From Lachnospiraceae bacterium P6A3 (GTDB lineage: Bacteria > Bacillota > Clostridia > Lachnospirales > Lachnospiraceae): a stretch of DNA of 64,000 nucleotides. The notes under the pieces are model-generated. The model was not told the origin of the DNA and made no database searches. It was given only the letters and a program-made list of their open reading frames with translations. Location: NCBI GenBank assembly GCA_000702085.1, contig JNKP01000001.1:682001-746000 (forward strand), read 5' to 3'. Both the position numbers and the translations under genes were made by a program. Positions 27,009 to 36,966 of the stretch are shown one piece after another (position 1 is the first letter of the stretch; the number at the start of each line of letters is the position of its first letter).

Positions 27009-28979
27009 TTATAAATTCGTCTTCAGTTCAAAGAGTTCGTCGCGGAGAAGTGCAGCCTTCTCGAAATCCAGTTCCGCGGCAGCCTTTCGCATTGCAGCCT
27101 CGGTCTGCTGGATGAGAGCTTTAAGTTCCTTCTTGGACATGGACTCGGGATCTTTTTTCCACTTAATATCGTCCGCATCAACCTTCTTGGAAATGCTGAT
27201 GAGATCACGAACGGCTTTTTCAATGGTCTTAGGAGTGATACCGTTTGCCTCGTTGTATGCCATCTGAATCTCACGCCTGCGGTTTGTCTCATCAATGGCA
27301 GCCTGCATGGAACGTGTGATGGTATCGGCATACATTATTACATGACCTTCGGAATTTCTGGCAGCTCGTCCTATGGTCTGAATGAGAGAAGTTTCAGAGC
27401 GAAGGAAGCCTTCCTTGTCGGCATCGATAATCGCAACAAGAGTGATCTCCGGAATGTCCAGGCCTTCTCTTAAAAGGTTTATTCCAACGAGAACATCAAA
27501 CACATCGGTTCTCATATCACGGATAATCTTGGTTCTTTCAAGAGCCTTGATATCCGAGTGCATGTAGTTGACTCTGATGTCCGCTTCCTTGAGATAGTCC
27601 GTAAGGTCTTCCGCCATCTTCTTGGTGAGAGTTGTGACGAGAACCTTGTGTTTATTTGAAACTTCCTTCCTGATCTCGGTGATAAGATCATCTATCTGTC
27701 CCAAAGTAGGACGCACATCTACCTGAGGATCAAGAAGACCCGTGGGCCTTATTACCTGCTCGGCTCTAAGGAGTTCATGCTCCGCTTCATAATCGGAAGG
27801 AGTTGCGGATACAAAAAGCATCTGGTCTATATGTGATTCGAATTCTTCGAAATTCAGCGGCCTGTTGTCAAGAGCCGAGGGAAGTCTGAAGCCATAGTCC
27901 ACAAGCGTGGTCTTACGGGATCTGTCTCCCGCATACATTGCCCTTATCTGAGGGATGGTCATATGTGACTCGTCAATGATGATCAGAAAATCATCCGGGA
28001 AGAAGTCCATAAGAGTAAGAGGAGGTGCACCGGCGGGAAGATTGTTCAAATGTCTCGAATAATTCTCGATACCTGAACAAAAGCCTGTTTCCCTGAGCAT
28101 CTCAAGATCAAATCCCGTTCTCTCCGAAATTCGCTGGGCTTCGATAAGACGGTCTTCGCCCTTGAAGTATTTGATTCTTTCTTTTAACTCTTCTTCTATT
28201 GCATCGCATCCCTTCAGAAGAGCATCGCGGCTTACAACATAGTGCGATGCGGGGAAAACAGCGATGTGTTCAAGCTGTGCGATGGGCTTGGCGTTAACGG
28301 GATCGATTTCAAGTATTCTGTCTATCTCATCTCCGAACCACTCGATCCTGATGAGATAATCTCCGCCCTGAGCGGGGTAGTATTCGAGAATATCACCGTT
28401 TATACGGAAAAGTCCCGGTTTCTTTTCCAGGTCATTCCTCTCATACTGCATCGCGATCATGGTCTTTGCAACTTCATCCCTGTCGATGTTCTGACCGGGT
28501 CTGAGTGAAAGAATCATTCCCTTATATTCGTCGGGCGAACCCAGACCATAGATACACGAAACGGAAGCAACCACTATTACATCCTTGCGCTCTGCAAGCG
28601 ATGCGGTTGCGGAAAGCCTAAGCTTGTCAATCTCGTCATTTATGGAAGAATCTTTTGCGATGTAAGTATCGGACTGGGGAACATAAGCCTCGGGCTGATA
28701 ATAATCGTAGTAGGATACAAAATACTCAACGGCGTTTTCGGGAAAGAATTCTTTCATCTCTCCGTAAAGCTGTCCCGCAAGAGTCTTGTTATGGGAAATG
28801 ATCAGCGTAGGCTTATTCAGGCGCTCGATAACATTGGCCATGGTAAATGTTTTACCGGAACCCGTTACACCGAGAAGTGTCTGAAACTGGTTCCCGGCTT
28901 TAAATCCCTCTACAAGCTCGTCTATCGCCTGCGGCTGATCTCCTGTTGGTTTGTAATCTGAATGCAGTTTGAAGTTCAT
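27009..28979 (-). CDS. uvrB: UvrB, excinuclease ABC helicase-like subunit
   Basis: A 656-residue protein of normal length. [14 protein letters not shown] (Walker A, near 39), the beta-hairpin [12 protein letters not shown] near 92, DESHMT (Walker B), and the helicase motif [23 protein letters not shown] are all present; the C-terminal UVR domain (about 618-653) ends the protein and binds UvrC. The ATG overlaps the upstream response-regulator stop by four bases (ATGA), which is unusual for uvrB and suggests coupled translation. Confidence 0.97.
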   Translation of the reverse strand: MNFKLHSDYKPTGDQPQAIDELVEGFKAGNQFQTLLGVTGSGKTFTMANVIERLNKPTLIISHNKTLAGQLYGEMKEFFPENAVEYFVSYYDYYQPEAYVPQSDTYIAKDSSINDEIDKLRLSATASLAERKDVIVVASVSCIYGLGSPDEYKGMILSLRPGQNIDRDEVAKTMIAMQYERNDLEKKPGLFRINGDILEYYPAQGGDYLIRIEWFGDEIDRILEIDPVNAKPIAQLEHIAVFPASHYVVSRDALLKGCDAIEEELKERIKYFKGEDRLIEAQRISERTGFDLEMLRETGFCSGIENYSRHLNNLPAGAPPLTLMDFFPDDFLIIIDESHMTIPQIRAMYAGDRSRKTTLVDYGFRLPSALDNRPLNFEEFESHIDQMLFVSATPSDYEAEHELLRAEQVIRPTGLLDPQVDVRPTLGQIDDLITEIRKEVSNKHKVLVTTLTKKMAEDLTDYLKEADIRVNYMHSDIKALERTKIIRDMRTDVFDVLVGINLLREGLDIPEITLVAIIDADKEGFLRSETSLIQTIGRAARNSEGHVIMYADTITRSMQAAIDETNRRREIQMAYNEANGITPKTIEKAVRDLISISKKVDADDIKWKKDPESMSKKELKALIQQTEAAMRKAAAELDFEKAALLRDELFELKTNL

Positions 28980-29737
28980 ATTTTTTTCTGTGAAAGGAAA
29001 AACTGTTCTATATTAAGCAGCAGCTGTTCCTTGCTGTTGGATTTAAGCTGATAACCTGCAGGCTTAAGGGCAAGCACATTCATGATGCTTTCCTTGTCAC
29101 TTTTTCCTGTCAGGAACATTACAGGGAGGTCCGCTAACATATCATCCGATCTGATCATCTCAAGAACCTGGGGCCCGCTTGTAACCGGCATTTCATAGTC
29201 AAGAAGCACCAGGTCCGCATTGTTTTTTGCAAGCCACTTTATGGCCTGCATGCCGGAATTCACTGTAGCGACACGGTATTTGTCCTTAAGCCAGTCCATT
29301 ACCATGCTCATATAGGACACGTCATCGTCAACTATAAGGATACTTTTTCTTCTCGCATACTGCGCTTCGCTTTCGAGATACTTCTCAATATCAGTCAACA
29401 GTGTCTCCATATCAAGAGGTCTCTCATAGAATTTGAATATATGGCTGTCCGGAATGAATCCGTTAACGGTATCAAATTCCATCTTGGATCCGATCACTAT
29501 GACCTGTTCATCAAGCTCAGCGCATCTGTCCTTAATATACACAAGACCGGTCGCATATTCCTCCGCTTTGTCATCCGTATACAGCATCACAAGATCTGTT
29601 TCATTTAATTTACCTTCCAGATCTTTCATTCTGGGTGATGAATAAACTGAATCTATCCCTATGTTTTTGAGCTTCGTTTCAATTCCCTTTACAATAAAAC
29701 CCTCTGTTGCCGCTACAATGAGCACCCTGCGATACAT
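28976..29737 (-). CDS. Two-receiver response regulator (pseudo-receiver plus receiver)
   Basis: 253 residues with no DNA-binding or enzymatic output domain. Residues about 4-120 resemble a receiver fold that lacks the usual acidic pair (VLIVAATEG). Residues about 131-250 form a true receiver with VDDD, the phospho-acceptor aspartate in LVLLDYEMP, threonine in MFLTGK, and a lysine in YQLKSN. It should take phosphate from the hybrid kinase encoded directly upstream (18 bp gap) and signal through protein contacts. ATG at 29737 has GGAGGAG. It is translationally linked to uvrB downstream. Confidence 0.85.
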   Translation of the reverse strand: MYRRVLIVAATEGFIVKGIETKLKNIGIDSVYSSPRMKDLEGKLNETDLVMLYTDDKAEEYATGLVYIKDRCAELDEQVIVIGSKMEFDTVNGFIPDSHIFKFYERPLDMETLLTDIEKYLESEAQYARRKSILIVDDDVSYMSMVMDWLKDKYRVATVNSGMQAIKWLAKNNADLVLLDYEMPVTSGPQVLEMIRSDDMLADLPVMFLTGKSDKESIMNVLALKPAGYQLKSNSKEQLLLNIEQFFLSQKKI

Positions 29738-29755
29738 GGCATTCTCCTCCGTGAA

Positions 29756-32698
29756 TTATTCAACCTCTTTAAGTATTTCCCTTATTCCGTCCCAGTCCAT
29801 CTGTGCCAGTTTTGAATCTATACGTTTAAACCGTTCTTCATCGCTTTCGGGAAGTCTGTATTCTTTAAGTGAATCCACTACCATGCGTGCCAATTCGTAA
29901 TCCTGTATCTGAGCAAATTCAGACAGCCCTCCATATGCATCGGCCAGCATATCCGCAGGCACATTCGGCAGGTCTTCGGATTTCTCCGAGACAGGTGAAA
30001 GTATTTTTTCATAAGAACGATAAAGGCTCAGTAATTCAGCAGTATTTTCTTTAATGAAACCGGTATTGTTTTCATTACCGGCTTCCTCAAGCAATCTTGC
30101 CTTTTCGGAAAGTTCCATAGCCCCGATTATCCGGGCAGATGATTTGAGTGCATGCACCTTGATAGTATAATTCTTAATATCATCATTATGGAAAAATGTC
30201 TCTATCTCATTTGCTTTGTCAGAAACTGCGGCATGAAATCCTTCAAGAACCGTTAAATATTCTTCAGTTCCCCCGCAGTTTTTAACTCCGAGCCCGGTAT
30301 CGATTCCTTCGCATTTCAGCAGCCATTCCGGAAGCGGTTTTTCTTCCTCAAGGGCGCCAACCTCACTTTCGGTTAAAACAACCTTCTCCTCCGGAATAAT
30401 TCTTATAAGCATTTCTTCAAGCTTATCCGCATCTATGGGTTTGGTCAGATAATCATCAAATCCCTCAGAAATGTATTTCTCCCTCGCACCGCTTATGGCG
30501 TTTGCGGTCAGGCATACAGCGGTAGTATTTCTGTTGGGATTGTCCGTCATATCACGCATTTCATGCAGCGTTTCTATACCGTCTTTGTCCGGCATCATAT
30601 GATCGAGGAATACAATGTCATACTTCTTTGCCTGTGTAAGCTTCAGGCATTCCTCCCCGCTCGATGCGGTATCAATACGCACTCTCGTCCGCTTTAAGAG
30701 ATTCTTAAATACATCAAGATTGGTTGCGGTGTCATCAACAACAAGAACATCCGCTTCGGGAGCGGTAAACTTTTCCTTGTACTTCACACGTGCGGACAAA
30801 GAATCCCTGTATGAAGTTTCGTAATCTCCGATGGGATTCCATTTGACGACTCTCTGCCTGACAATAAAATGGAAATCCGAGCCCTCTCCATAGACACTGT
30901 CTACTTCAAGAGACGAATCCATCATCTCCAAAAGCCTAAGGGTTATGCTCATTCCCAGACCGGTTCCTTCGATATTACGATTACGCTTTTCCTCGATACG
31001 TTCAAACTTTGAGAACAGTTTGCCCATATCCTCTTCTTTTATACCGATTCCTGTATCTTTAACCGAAACCTTTAATCCGATCGTTTCATTATCCGTTCCT
31101 GTTTTTTCAAAGCTTACCGCAAAAGTAACGCTTCCTTTTTCGGTATATTTCACCGCATTTGTGAGTATATTTGTAATGACCTGTTTGATCCTTACCTCAT
31201 CACCGAACAGATTATTCGGTATCTCTTTATCTATGTCGAGTTTCAGTTCCAGTCCCTTGTCATCTGCTTTCGTACGGATCATATTGACAAGATCGTTGAT
31301 AACCGAAGAAAGCTCATACTCGACAGGGATTATCTCCATTTTGCCTGCCTCAATCTTGGAAAAATCAAGTATATCATTGACCAGTCCCAGAAGGCTGGCC
31401 CCTGCGGTCTTGATACTCCCCGCATAAGTAAGGATATCCTCATCCTCACTTTCTCTCAGTATCATCTCATTCATACCCAGCACGGCATTGATAGGTGTAC
31501 GTATCTCGTGAGACATGTTCGACAGGAATGCCGATTTGGCCTCACTTGCGGCAACCGCGCGCTCGGATACATCTATAAGTCTTTCTCTCTCTTTTCTTTC
31601 TTTGTCTATATCCTCGGATACCCACAGAATACGTGTAATCTTCCCATCATCATTTCTTTTGGATACGATGATACGTCCACGTCTCCATTTCTTTTCCGGA
31701 TTCATGACCTCCCTTGTCCAGATATCCGTATCCCGCATCCTGTCGTCTAAGGTGCTCAGATTCATCGCCTCTAAAAGATCTTCATCCATACACGATGCAT
31801 CTACCGTTTTATTGATTGCGGTATTAATCATCTGCTGAAGGTCTGTCTGTTTTTCCTCGACCACATCGTCGGCAGATACATAATCTGCACGTAACTCACG
31901 AAAAGTATTCTTCTCAATGTCAAGTTCATACATCGAGTTGTAAATATTGGCAATGGTGGAAATGATCTCCATCTGCTCTTTGTTCTTCTGCTCTGTCCTC
32001 TCTTTTGCCTCTTTTGCATGATTAAGATCGATCAATACAAACACATACAGCATTACACATGTACCGACAATAAAGATGTCGGTTATGGACAGTCCGTATA
32101 TAAAGAATTGAATTAAAGAGCCGACAAAGGGAGCTATCGTAAACAGAATGAGCGAAATCCTGATATCTTTGTTGATCTTCTTATAATACTGACATATTAC
32201 CGTCAAAAATAATACAAGAACGACCAGCGGAATGACATAACAGATCATGAAGGCCCATGAACGATGATAAGTGTTCTGCTCATCGATCACATAATAATAC
32301 TTTCCGAAGATGTTTCCGATTATAAGGATCTCACTTATAACCACAAGGACATAAATCGATTTCAGGCGCTTAGGGATCTTTTTTACTCCGACATCGTTCT
32401 TCAGAAGATCGGTAAGATAATATGCAAATCCACCCATAAGGACCGGCATCATCGCAAAGGTCATGAAATTGCCGATGCGAACCATCCAATAGCCGAGTTT
32501 GCTCAAATCACCTTTGTAGATGTATGAAAACATCTCGAATATGAGCAGGATCGTGCCACCGATTTCCATTATCATCAGCGAGACTTTTCTGCCTTTTTCC
32601 AATGAACCGGTCAAAAAGACGAAAAATGTCGTCATGGCACAGATGCTGCTCAGTGCAAGCATTACATCTGTCTGATGTCTCATAAGAAATTCAAGCAT
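29756..32698 (-). CDS. Membrane hybrid histidine kinase with receiver and Hpt domains
   Basis: A 980-residue sensor kinase. Seven hydrophobic helices occupy about residues 10-230; a PAS-like linker follows to about 385. The kinase core has the H-box SNMSHEIRTPINAVLG (about 400), N-box IKQVITNILTNAVKYT, and G-boxes DTGIGI and GTGLGMSI. A receiver (VVDDTATN, VFLDHMMPD, TKPID) spans about 660-785, and an Hpt domain with VHALKSSARIIGA lies near 865. The full phosphorelay is therefore present in one chain. No ligand-binding motif identifies the stimulus. It is between the radical SAM gene and the response regulator on the same strand. Confidence 0.92.
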   Translation of the reverse strand: MLEFLMRHQTDVMLALSSICAMTTFFVFLTGSLEKGRKVSLMIMEIGGTILLIFEMFSYIYKGDLSKLGYWMVRIGNFMTFAMMPVLMGGFAYYLTDLLKNDVGVKKIPKRLKSIYVLVVISEILIIGNIFGKYYYVIDEQNTYHRSWAFMICYVIPLVVLVLFLTVICQYYKKINKDIRISLILFTIAPFVGSLIQFFIYGLSITDIFIVGTCVMLYVFVLIDLNHAKEAKERTEQKNKEQMEIISTIANIYNSMYELDIEKNTFRELRADYVSADDVVEEKQTDLQQMINTAINKTVDASCMDEDLLEAMNLSTLDDRMRDTDIWTREVMNPEKKWRRGRIIVSKRNDDGKITRILWVSEDIDKERKERERLIDVSERAVAASEAKSAFLSNMSHEIRTPINAVLGMNEMILRESEDEDILTYAGSIKTAGASLLGLVNDILDFSKIEAGKMEIIPVEYELSSVINDLVNMIRTKADDKGLELKLDIDKEIPNNLFGDEVRIKQVITNILTNAVKYTEKGSVTFAVSFEKTGTDNETIGLKVSVKDTGIGIKEEDMGKLFSKFERIEEKRNRNIEGTGLGMSITLRLLEMMDSSLEVDSVYGEGSDFHFIVRQRVVKWNPIGDYETSYRDSLSARVKYKEKFTAPEADVLVVDDTATNLDVFKNLLKRTRVRIDTASSGEECLKLTQAKKYDIVFLDHMMPDKDGIETLHEMRDMTDNPNRNTTAVCLTANAISGAREKYISEGFDDYLTKPIDADKLEEMLIRIIPEEKVVLTESEVGALEEEKPLPEWLLKCEGIDTGLGVKNCGGTEEYLTVLEGFHAAVSDKANEIETFFHNDDIKNYTIKVHALKSSARIIGAMELSEKARLLEEAGNENNTGFIKENTAELLSLYRSYEKILSPVSEKSEDLPNVPADMLADAYGGLSEFAQIQDYELARMVVDSLKEYRLPESDEERFKRIDSKLAQMDWDGIREILKEVE

Positions 32699-32758
32699 GA
32701 TCGTATCTCCGTTGGAAAATAATATCAGCGTGCTATGGACAATTACCTCATTCGTATA

Positions 32759-33631
32759 TCAGAAAAAACTAAGCTGCTCATATCTGTCGGGCAGTTCGTA
32801 CATGTATTTAAAACAGTCATCCGGTCTGTAGAGCATGCCGCGTTCTTTACATTTATTCCTGAAAAGATTCATCAGTGCCTTGGAATCCGGCGAAGGAACT
32901 TCATAGGCGTTGCCGTAACGGGCAATGTATTTTTCTTTAAGTCCGGGAAAATGTTTATCCAGTGCGGCATAGTAATACTCTCTGTCTCCTTCACGGAGAG
33001 TAAGTCCCATGTCAAAACAGATAACACCTTTGACACCAACTCTCGAGCACTCTTCAAGTATTGAAGTAATATTTTCGGGTGTGTCATTGATAAAGGGACA
33101 TATGGGAGTCAGCCATACGATAGTAGGAATACCGCGCTCATGCATCTTCTCAAGTACTTCTATACGCCTTTTTGTATTGCAGACACTGGGTTCCAGGATC
33201 TTACACAGATCATCGTCATATGTCGTAAGAGTTATCTGTACTACCGCTTTCGCCTTACGATTGATTTCTTCCAGAAGATCAATGTCTCTTAATACCAGAT
33301 CGGACTTGGTCTGCACCGCGATGCCGCATTCATATTTCGAGGCAACCTCGAGGCACTTCCTTGTAAGGCCTAAGCTTTCCTCGCAGTGCATGTAAGGATC
33401 CGACATAGCACCGGTTCCGATCATAACTCTCTTTCTTTTCGACCGGAGGGCGGCTTCAAGAAGCTCGGGAGCATTCTGTTTGACTTCGATGTCTTCGAAG
33501 GGGTGAGTGAACTGGTAGCACTTGCTCCTGCTGTCGCAATAAATACAGCCGTGAGAGCATCCCCGATATATGTTCATTCCGAAATGCCCGCCGCTTCCGG
33601 TGAGCAATCCTTTGGCATCCACAAAGTGCAT
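32759..33631 (-). CDS. Radical SAM protein of the spore photoproduct lyase-like group
   Basis: 290 residues. The [4Fe-4S]/SAM motif is RGCSHGCIYCDSRSKCY (CxxxCxxC) near residue 24; GTGAMSDPYMHCE and VWLTPICPFINDTPENI are typical of the SPL/Rv2578c-like group. The reaction is unknown; a role in nucleic-acid repair is plausible because of the family and of the SOS-like promoter, but this is inference. The ATG at 33631 has a GGGAGGATTG site. The gene heads the run that continues with the kinase, regulator, uvrB and uvrA. Confidence 0.82.
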   Translation of the reverse strand: MHFVDAKGLLTGSGGHFGMNIYRGCSHGCIYCDSRSKCYQFTHPFEDIEVKQNAPELLEAALRSKRKRVMIGTGAMSDPYMHCEESLGLTRKCLEVASKYECGIAVQTKSDLVLRDIDLLEEINRKAKAVVQITLTTYDDDLCKILEPSVCNTKRRIEVLEKMHERGIPTIVWLTPICPFINDTPENITSILEECSRVGVKGVICFDMGLTLREGDREYYYAALDKHFPGLKEKYIARYGNAYEVPSPDSKALMNLFRNKCKERGMLYRPDDCFKYMYELPDRYEQLSFF

Positions 33632-33654
33632 ACAATCCTCCCGCAAACAGAATA

Positions 33655-33683
33655 ATTATACCATTTTGGGCGTATGATGTCCA
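33655..33683 (-). promoter_or_regulatory. Sigma-A promoter for the radical SAM gene and following run
   Basis: On the minus strand TGGACA (33678-33683), a 17-base spacer and a perfect TATAAT (33655-33660) lie about 25 bases upstream of the radical SAM start codon. A LexA-type box is located 8 bases upstream of the -35 element. Confidence 0.8.
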
Positions 33684-33691
33684 TGTTTTTT

Positions 33692-33705
33692 CGAACATCT
33701 GTTCG
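33692..33705 (-). promoter_or_regulatory. LexA/DinR (SOS) box
   Basis: The minus strand reads CGAACAGATGTTCG, matching the Gram-positive LexA consensus CGAACRNRYGTTYC at all but the last position. It sits just upstream of the -35 box of the radical SAM promoter and about 70 bp from the divergent HTH gene. Confidence 0.75.
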
Positions 33706-33741
33706 CAAGTGCGTTGCTCCACTGCTTGGATCTGCATATTT

Positions 33742-33770
33742 GAATTTTTATCGCAGTTGCGATAAAATTC
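33742..33770. promoter_or_regulatory. Palindromic operator-like site before the HTH gene
   Basis: A near-perfect inverted repeat, GAATTTT(T)ATCGCA and TGCGATAAAATTC around GT, ends five bases before the HTH start codon at 33775. Binding there would block initiation, so autoregulation by the HTH protein is the simple reading. Confidence 0.5.
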
Positions 33771-33774
33771 AGGC

Positions 33775-34350
33775 ATGAACAATAATATTAAACTATACGA
33801 ACGACTAAAGACATATCACCTCAATCTCCACACTCTGAGTGAACGCTCAGGGGTGGCTTATTCTACCGTGTACAATCTGTTTACGGGGAAAAAGAACATA
33901 AACGATGCCACTGCAGAGAGCCTATATAAAATGTCCAGGTTTATCGGTCTTTCCATGGATGAACTTTATCACTCTCTTTATGCTGATAATTCTAAATCCG
34001 ATAGCATTTTTCCGGATTTTTTCCTTATGTGGGAAGATGAGGTAACAGCATCCGTAAAAGTAGGGGAAAACGAAATCTATGTGAACAGATTCACTCTCCA
34101 TCCCGCTAAACAGATCTTTTACGCGGATACGATTCCCAATTATAAATTCGGTCAAATATTGAAGGACAGATGTTGGGATGAGAATCGTCCGGATATAGAT
34201 CTTCTTTTGGAAAAGATTGGTCTTTATGAATACAACCCTTACGAGATATGCAAAAAAACCCATGGTAAAATGATCCAGGACCGAACATGGTTCAAATTCG
34301 AAGGTGAAACCATAACATACAGATATTTTACCGAAGGAAAAAATAATTAA
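33775..34350 (+). CDS. Cro/CI-type helix-turn-helix protein
   Basis: 191 residues. Residues about 8-62 form an XRE-like helix-turn-helix (TLSERSGVAYSTVYNLFTGK). The remaining 125 residues are unrecognised and carry no enzyme motif. It is one of only two clear plus-strand genes in the window, divergent from the LexA-box-controlled run. The ATG has a poor ribosome site (CAGGC) and lies directly after a palindrome, which suggests tight self-control. The target genes are not known; it could be a local regulator of the divergent promoter. Confidence 0.75.
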   Translation: MNNNIKLYERLKTYHLNLHTLSERSGVAYSTVYNLFTGKKNINDATAESLYKMSRFIGLSMDELYHSLYADNSKSDSIFPDFFLMWEDEVTASVKVGENEIYVNRFTLHPAKQIFYADTIPNYKFGQILKDRCWDENRPDIDLLLEKIGLYEYNPYEICKKTHGKMIQDRTWFKFEGETITYRYFTEGKNN

Positions 34351-34365
34351 GGGGTTTCATTAGAA

Positions 34366-34399
34366 GGGTGACAAAGCGATAGCATCCCTACTGTCATCC
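34366..34399. repeat. Solitary, diverged REP unit
   Basis: The minus strand reads GGATGACAGTAGGGATGCTA and ends TTTGTCACCC, which aligns over 34 bases with one arm of the REPIN family with several changes. It lies between the convergent ends of the HTH and acyltransferase genes. Only one arm is present. Confidence 0.6.
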
Positions 34400-34405
34400 A
34401 GGCTT

Positions 34406-35368
34406 TCACCTGACTCTGTTTCCGCTTAGGAGCTTAAGTACTTTGGGACATATTTTTTTCATGAGATAAAAAAGAATGAAAGAAGCGGCGCAGGCAAGTC
34501 CGACTCTGATGAGCTCATGGATATTTGCATTACTGACCTGCAGGCGCATTGATAGAAATCCGATGAAATACAAGAGCATCGGATGTGTCATGTTCAGGAA
34601 AAATGCGGGAGCGGTAATAAACCCTACAATCCCGTCATGAACAAAAAGTGATTCCGGTACAGCCTCCCAAACAGCAAAGGGAAGAAGCACACACAGAAAC
34701 CATCTTAAACCGGATGAGAGATCAAATCTCAAAAGAACCAATATCGCTGCCGTAACAACGATACCAATAACCGCGTTCTTAATTCCCACGGAAACCCTGT
34801 TTTTAAACTTAGCCCCCATCACTGCTCCGGCAGCATAAGGCAGCACATACTCGCATATCCTTACCAGATATGCACCCGCAAAGGGAATCTTAAGAAGCAA
34901 TTCCGGAAACAGTGCAAAACCAAGCACAGAAATCAATGCTCCGCCTGCAAAGACCAAAAGTGCTCCGTATTTTTTTGCGAGGATACGGGAAATCAGACAC
35001 GCCGGCAGAAACATGATAAAAAGCGAAAGCAGATACCATGATGGCGTGCACAGAGGATTTATGGTGAAGGTTTCAAGAATGTTATAGGGATAGATTGCAC
35101 CCTGAAACAGCCTGACAAACAGATAGATCAGATTCCAGAGAAAAAAGGGAAGCACAAGTGTTGCGCCCCTCTTTTTTAATTTGTCCGAAGTGCTTTTGTC
35201 ACTTCCGTAAAAAAAGAATGCGGATACGCAGAAAAAGAATGAGTTTGCCGCTATGGTCAGATCGGTGATAAAGCTGAATCTGTACCTGAATTCCGAGTGG
35301 AACAAAACGATGATTCCCACATACAGCAGGCTTAAGAATGAAATTTTTCCGCTTATCTTCTCGTTCAT
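34406..35368 (-). CDS. Membrane acyltransferase, acyltransferase-3 family
   Basis: About 320 residues with nine or ten hydrophobic helices. The N-terminal FLSLLYVGIIVLFHSEF has the histidine expected near the catalytic face in this family (O-acetyl or other acyl transfer to sugars), and PSWYLLSLFIMFLPACL near 110 is typical. Probable substrate: a surface polysaccharide or lipid. ATG at 35368 is chosen because upstream residues derive from the REP-like tandem repeat; its ribosome site is weak. Confidence 0.72.
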   Translation of the reverse strand: MNEKISGKISFLSLLYVGIIVLFHSEFRYRFSFITDLTIAANSFFFCVSAFFFYGSDKSTSDKLKKRGATLVLPFFLWNLIYLFVRLFQGAIYPYNILETFTINPLCTPSWYLLSLFIMFLPACLISRILAKKYGALLVFAGGALISVLGFALFPELLLKIPFAGAYLVRICEYVLPYAAGAVMGAKFKNRVSVGIKNAVIGIVVTAAILVLLRFDLSSGLRWFLCVLLPFAVWEAVPESLFVHDGIVGFITAPAFFLNMTHPMLLYFIGFLSMRLQVSNANIHELIRVGLACAASFILFYLMKKICPKVLKLLSGNRVR

Positions 35369-35380
35369 AGATTTATCCGG

Positions 35381-35460
35381 ATGACATCGGGGACGCCACC
35401 GTTTCGTCATCTTATTTTCCGTGACGTCAGGGACGCTACCGTTTCGTCATCTTATTTTCC
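35381..35460. repeat. Tandem direct duplication of a REP unit (2 x 40 bp)
   Basis: Bases 35381-35420 and 35421-35460 agree at 36 of 40 positions, in the same orientation. Each contains GGGACG, CCGTTTCGTCATC and TTATTTTCC, related to the REPIN arms elsewhere. The stop codon of the MATE gene (35452-35454) lies inside the second copy. This is the only place in the window where units are head-to-tail and not inverted. Confidence 0.8.
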
Positions 35461-36846
35461 GGTTGTGATCTTCTTGATCCACTTTCCGCTTCTCAGACGA
35501 AGAAATGCCCAGAAGGTTTTAACGATCTGATCGGACTTAAGCAAAATATAGATCCAGAACGCGGGCAGATGGAACACATATCCCGCAAGATATCCCAAGG
35601 GGATCGCAATGGTCCACAGGAAAATATTGTCCGCAAGCATCAGCATTCTGGTGTCGCCGCCGCCTCTTAAGACGCCCTTTGTCATGATGGAGTTGGTGGC
35701 CTGGAAAACAATGATGAGAGAGATTGCGATCATCAGGTCGTCCGCAATGAGCTTGGCTTCTGCCTCGACTCCGGTGTAGAAGGCGATGACAGGTCCCTTA
35801 ACAAGCAGAATAAACAGAGCGGACAACAGTCCCAGTCCGATTCCCAGTCCGAAGAAAAGAAAACCCTGCTTCATGGTCTTTTCTTTCTGACCCGTGCCTA
35901 GAGTCTGGCCTGTTACAATGGCGCCGGCCTGGCATACGCCCTGAACCACAACGGTTGAAAGCTGCTGGGTGGGACCGGTGATGGAATTGGCAGAACCGAT
36001 GACAGGACCAAGATTTCCGATAACCATGGTCACGGTGTTGTTTCCGATGGCAAGGATTCCGTCGCTGATCAAAACGGGAATGCTGATCCTGATGTACTCT
36101 CCGATGATCGATCTTGTTTCCATAAGCATGTGCTTAATCCTGAAACCGATCTTTTTATCCACGAAAAGAAGGTATCCCACGATCATGGATGCCTCGAATA
36201 TTCTGGCGATAAGAGTACCCAGAGCCGCACCCGCAACTTCCATACGGGGTGCTCCGAATTTACCGAAGATAAATGTATAGTTTGCGCCCAGGTTTATGAA
36301 AAATGCACCGATGGATACCAGGAAAGGAAGCTTGACCTGCCTTACGCTCCTGAGGGCGATGGTCGTGGTAAGCGATACGCCGAGGAAAAAGTATGTAGGC
36401 ACAGACCAGTTAAAATATGATGTTCCAAGAGCAATGACATCAGCTTCATCCGTATACATGCTCATGATGATGTCGGGTATGAGTGCGGTAGTTGCCGCAA
36501 AAAAAGCCGCAAGAAGAAGCGTGAGCCTGAGCATCAGACATACTGTCTGCTTAAGAGCCCGCTCTGCTTTTTCCGCATCCTCACCGCTTTCTTTCATTCC
36601 GTAATATCTGGATACAAGAACCGATGCGCCCATTCCGAGGCCCATGCAGAGGATGTGATAGATCGAGATAAAAGAATTCGCCAGATTGGTGGAAAACAAA
36701 GCATTTCCCGGAAGCGAGCCCACCATTATGGTATCAAGCATGTTGACGCCGACTGTAACAAGACTCTGAAGTGCAATGGGAAGTGCAAGGGTAAATACGT
36801 TTTTGTAAAATTGCGTTTCGTTTTTATCAAATAATCTGTTTTTCAT
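35452..36846 (-). CDS. MATE-family multidrug/sodium antiporter
   Basis: A 464-residue protein with twelve hydrophobic segments in two halves (FTLALPIALQSLVTVGVNMLD near 18 and IRISIPVLISDGILAIGNN near 250), the MATE pattern. GVLRGGGDTRM near 395 is also conserved. It would export cationic drugs or metabolites using an ion gradient across the membrane. The ribosome site before the ATG at 36846 is weak. The end of the gene is inside a REP duplication; the last residues may have been altered by it. Confidence 0.9.
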   Translation of the reverse strand: MKNRLFDKNETQFYKNVFTLALPIALQSLVTVGVNMLDTIMVGSLPGNALFSTNLANSFISIYHILCMGLGMGASVLVSRYYGMKESGEDAEKAERALKQTVCLMLRLTLLLAAFFAATTALIPDIIMSMYTDEADVIALGTSYFNWSVPTYFFLGVSLTTTIALRSVRQVKLPFLVSIGAFFINLGANYTFIFGKFGAPRMEVAGAALGTLIARIFEASMIVGYLLFVDKKIGFRIKHMLMETRSIIGEYIRISIPVLISDGILAIGNNTVTMVIGNLGPVIGSANSITGPTQQLSTVVVQGVCQAGAIVTGQTLGTGQKEKTMKQGFLFFGLGIGLGLLSALFILLVKGPVIAFYTGVEAEAKLIADDLMIAISLIIVFQATNSIMTKGVLRGGGDTRMLMLADNIFLWTIAIPLGYLAGYVFHLPAFWIYILLKSDQIVKTFWAFLRLRSGKWIKKITTGK

Positions 36847-36879
36847 GGTCTTTTGCCATTTTATCAGAATATGCCAAAA

Positions 36880-36961
36880 GGTGACAGTGGGGACGCTACT
36901 ATTTTGTCATCCGATGTCATATGTTACCGGATGACAAAATAGTAGCGTCCCCACTGTCACC
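36880..36961. repeat. REPIN palindrome B (82 bp)
   Basis: Two perfect 34-bp inverted arms (GGTGACAGTGGGGACG...TTTTGTCATCCG) surround a 14-base centre. The copy at 38.5 kb is nearly identical, including the centre, which differs by one base. It lies between the MATE start and the brnA stop, 5 bp from the latter. Confidence 0.92.
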
Positions 36962-36966
36962 TCTGC

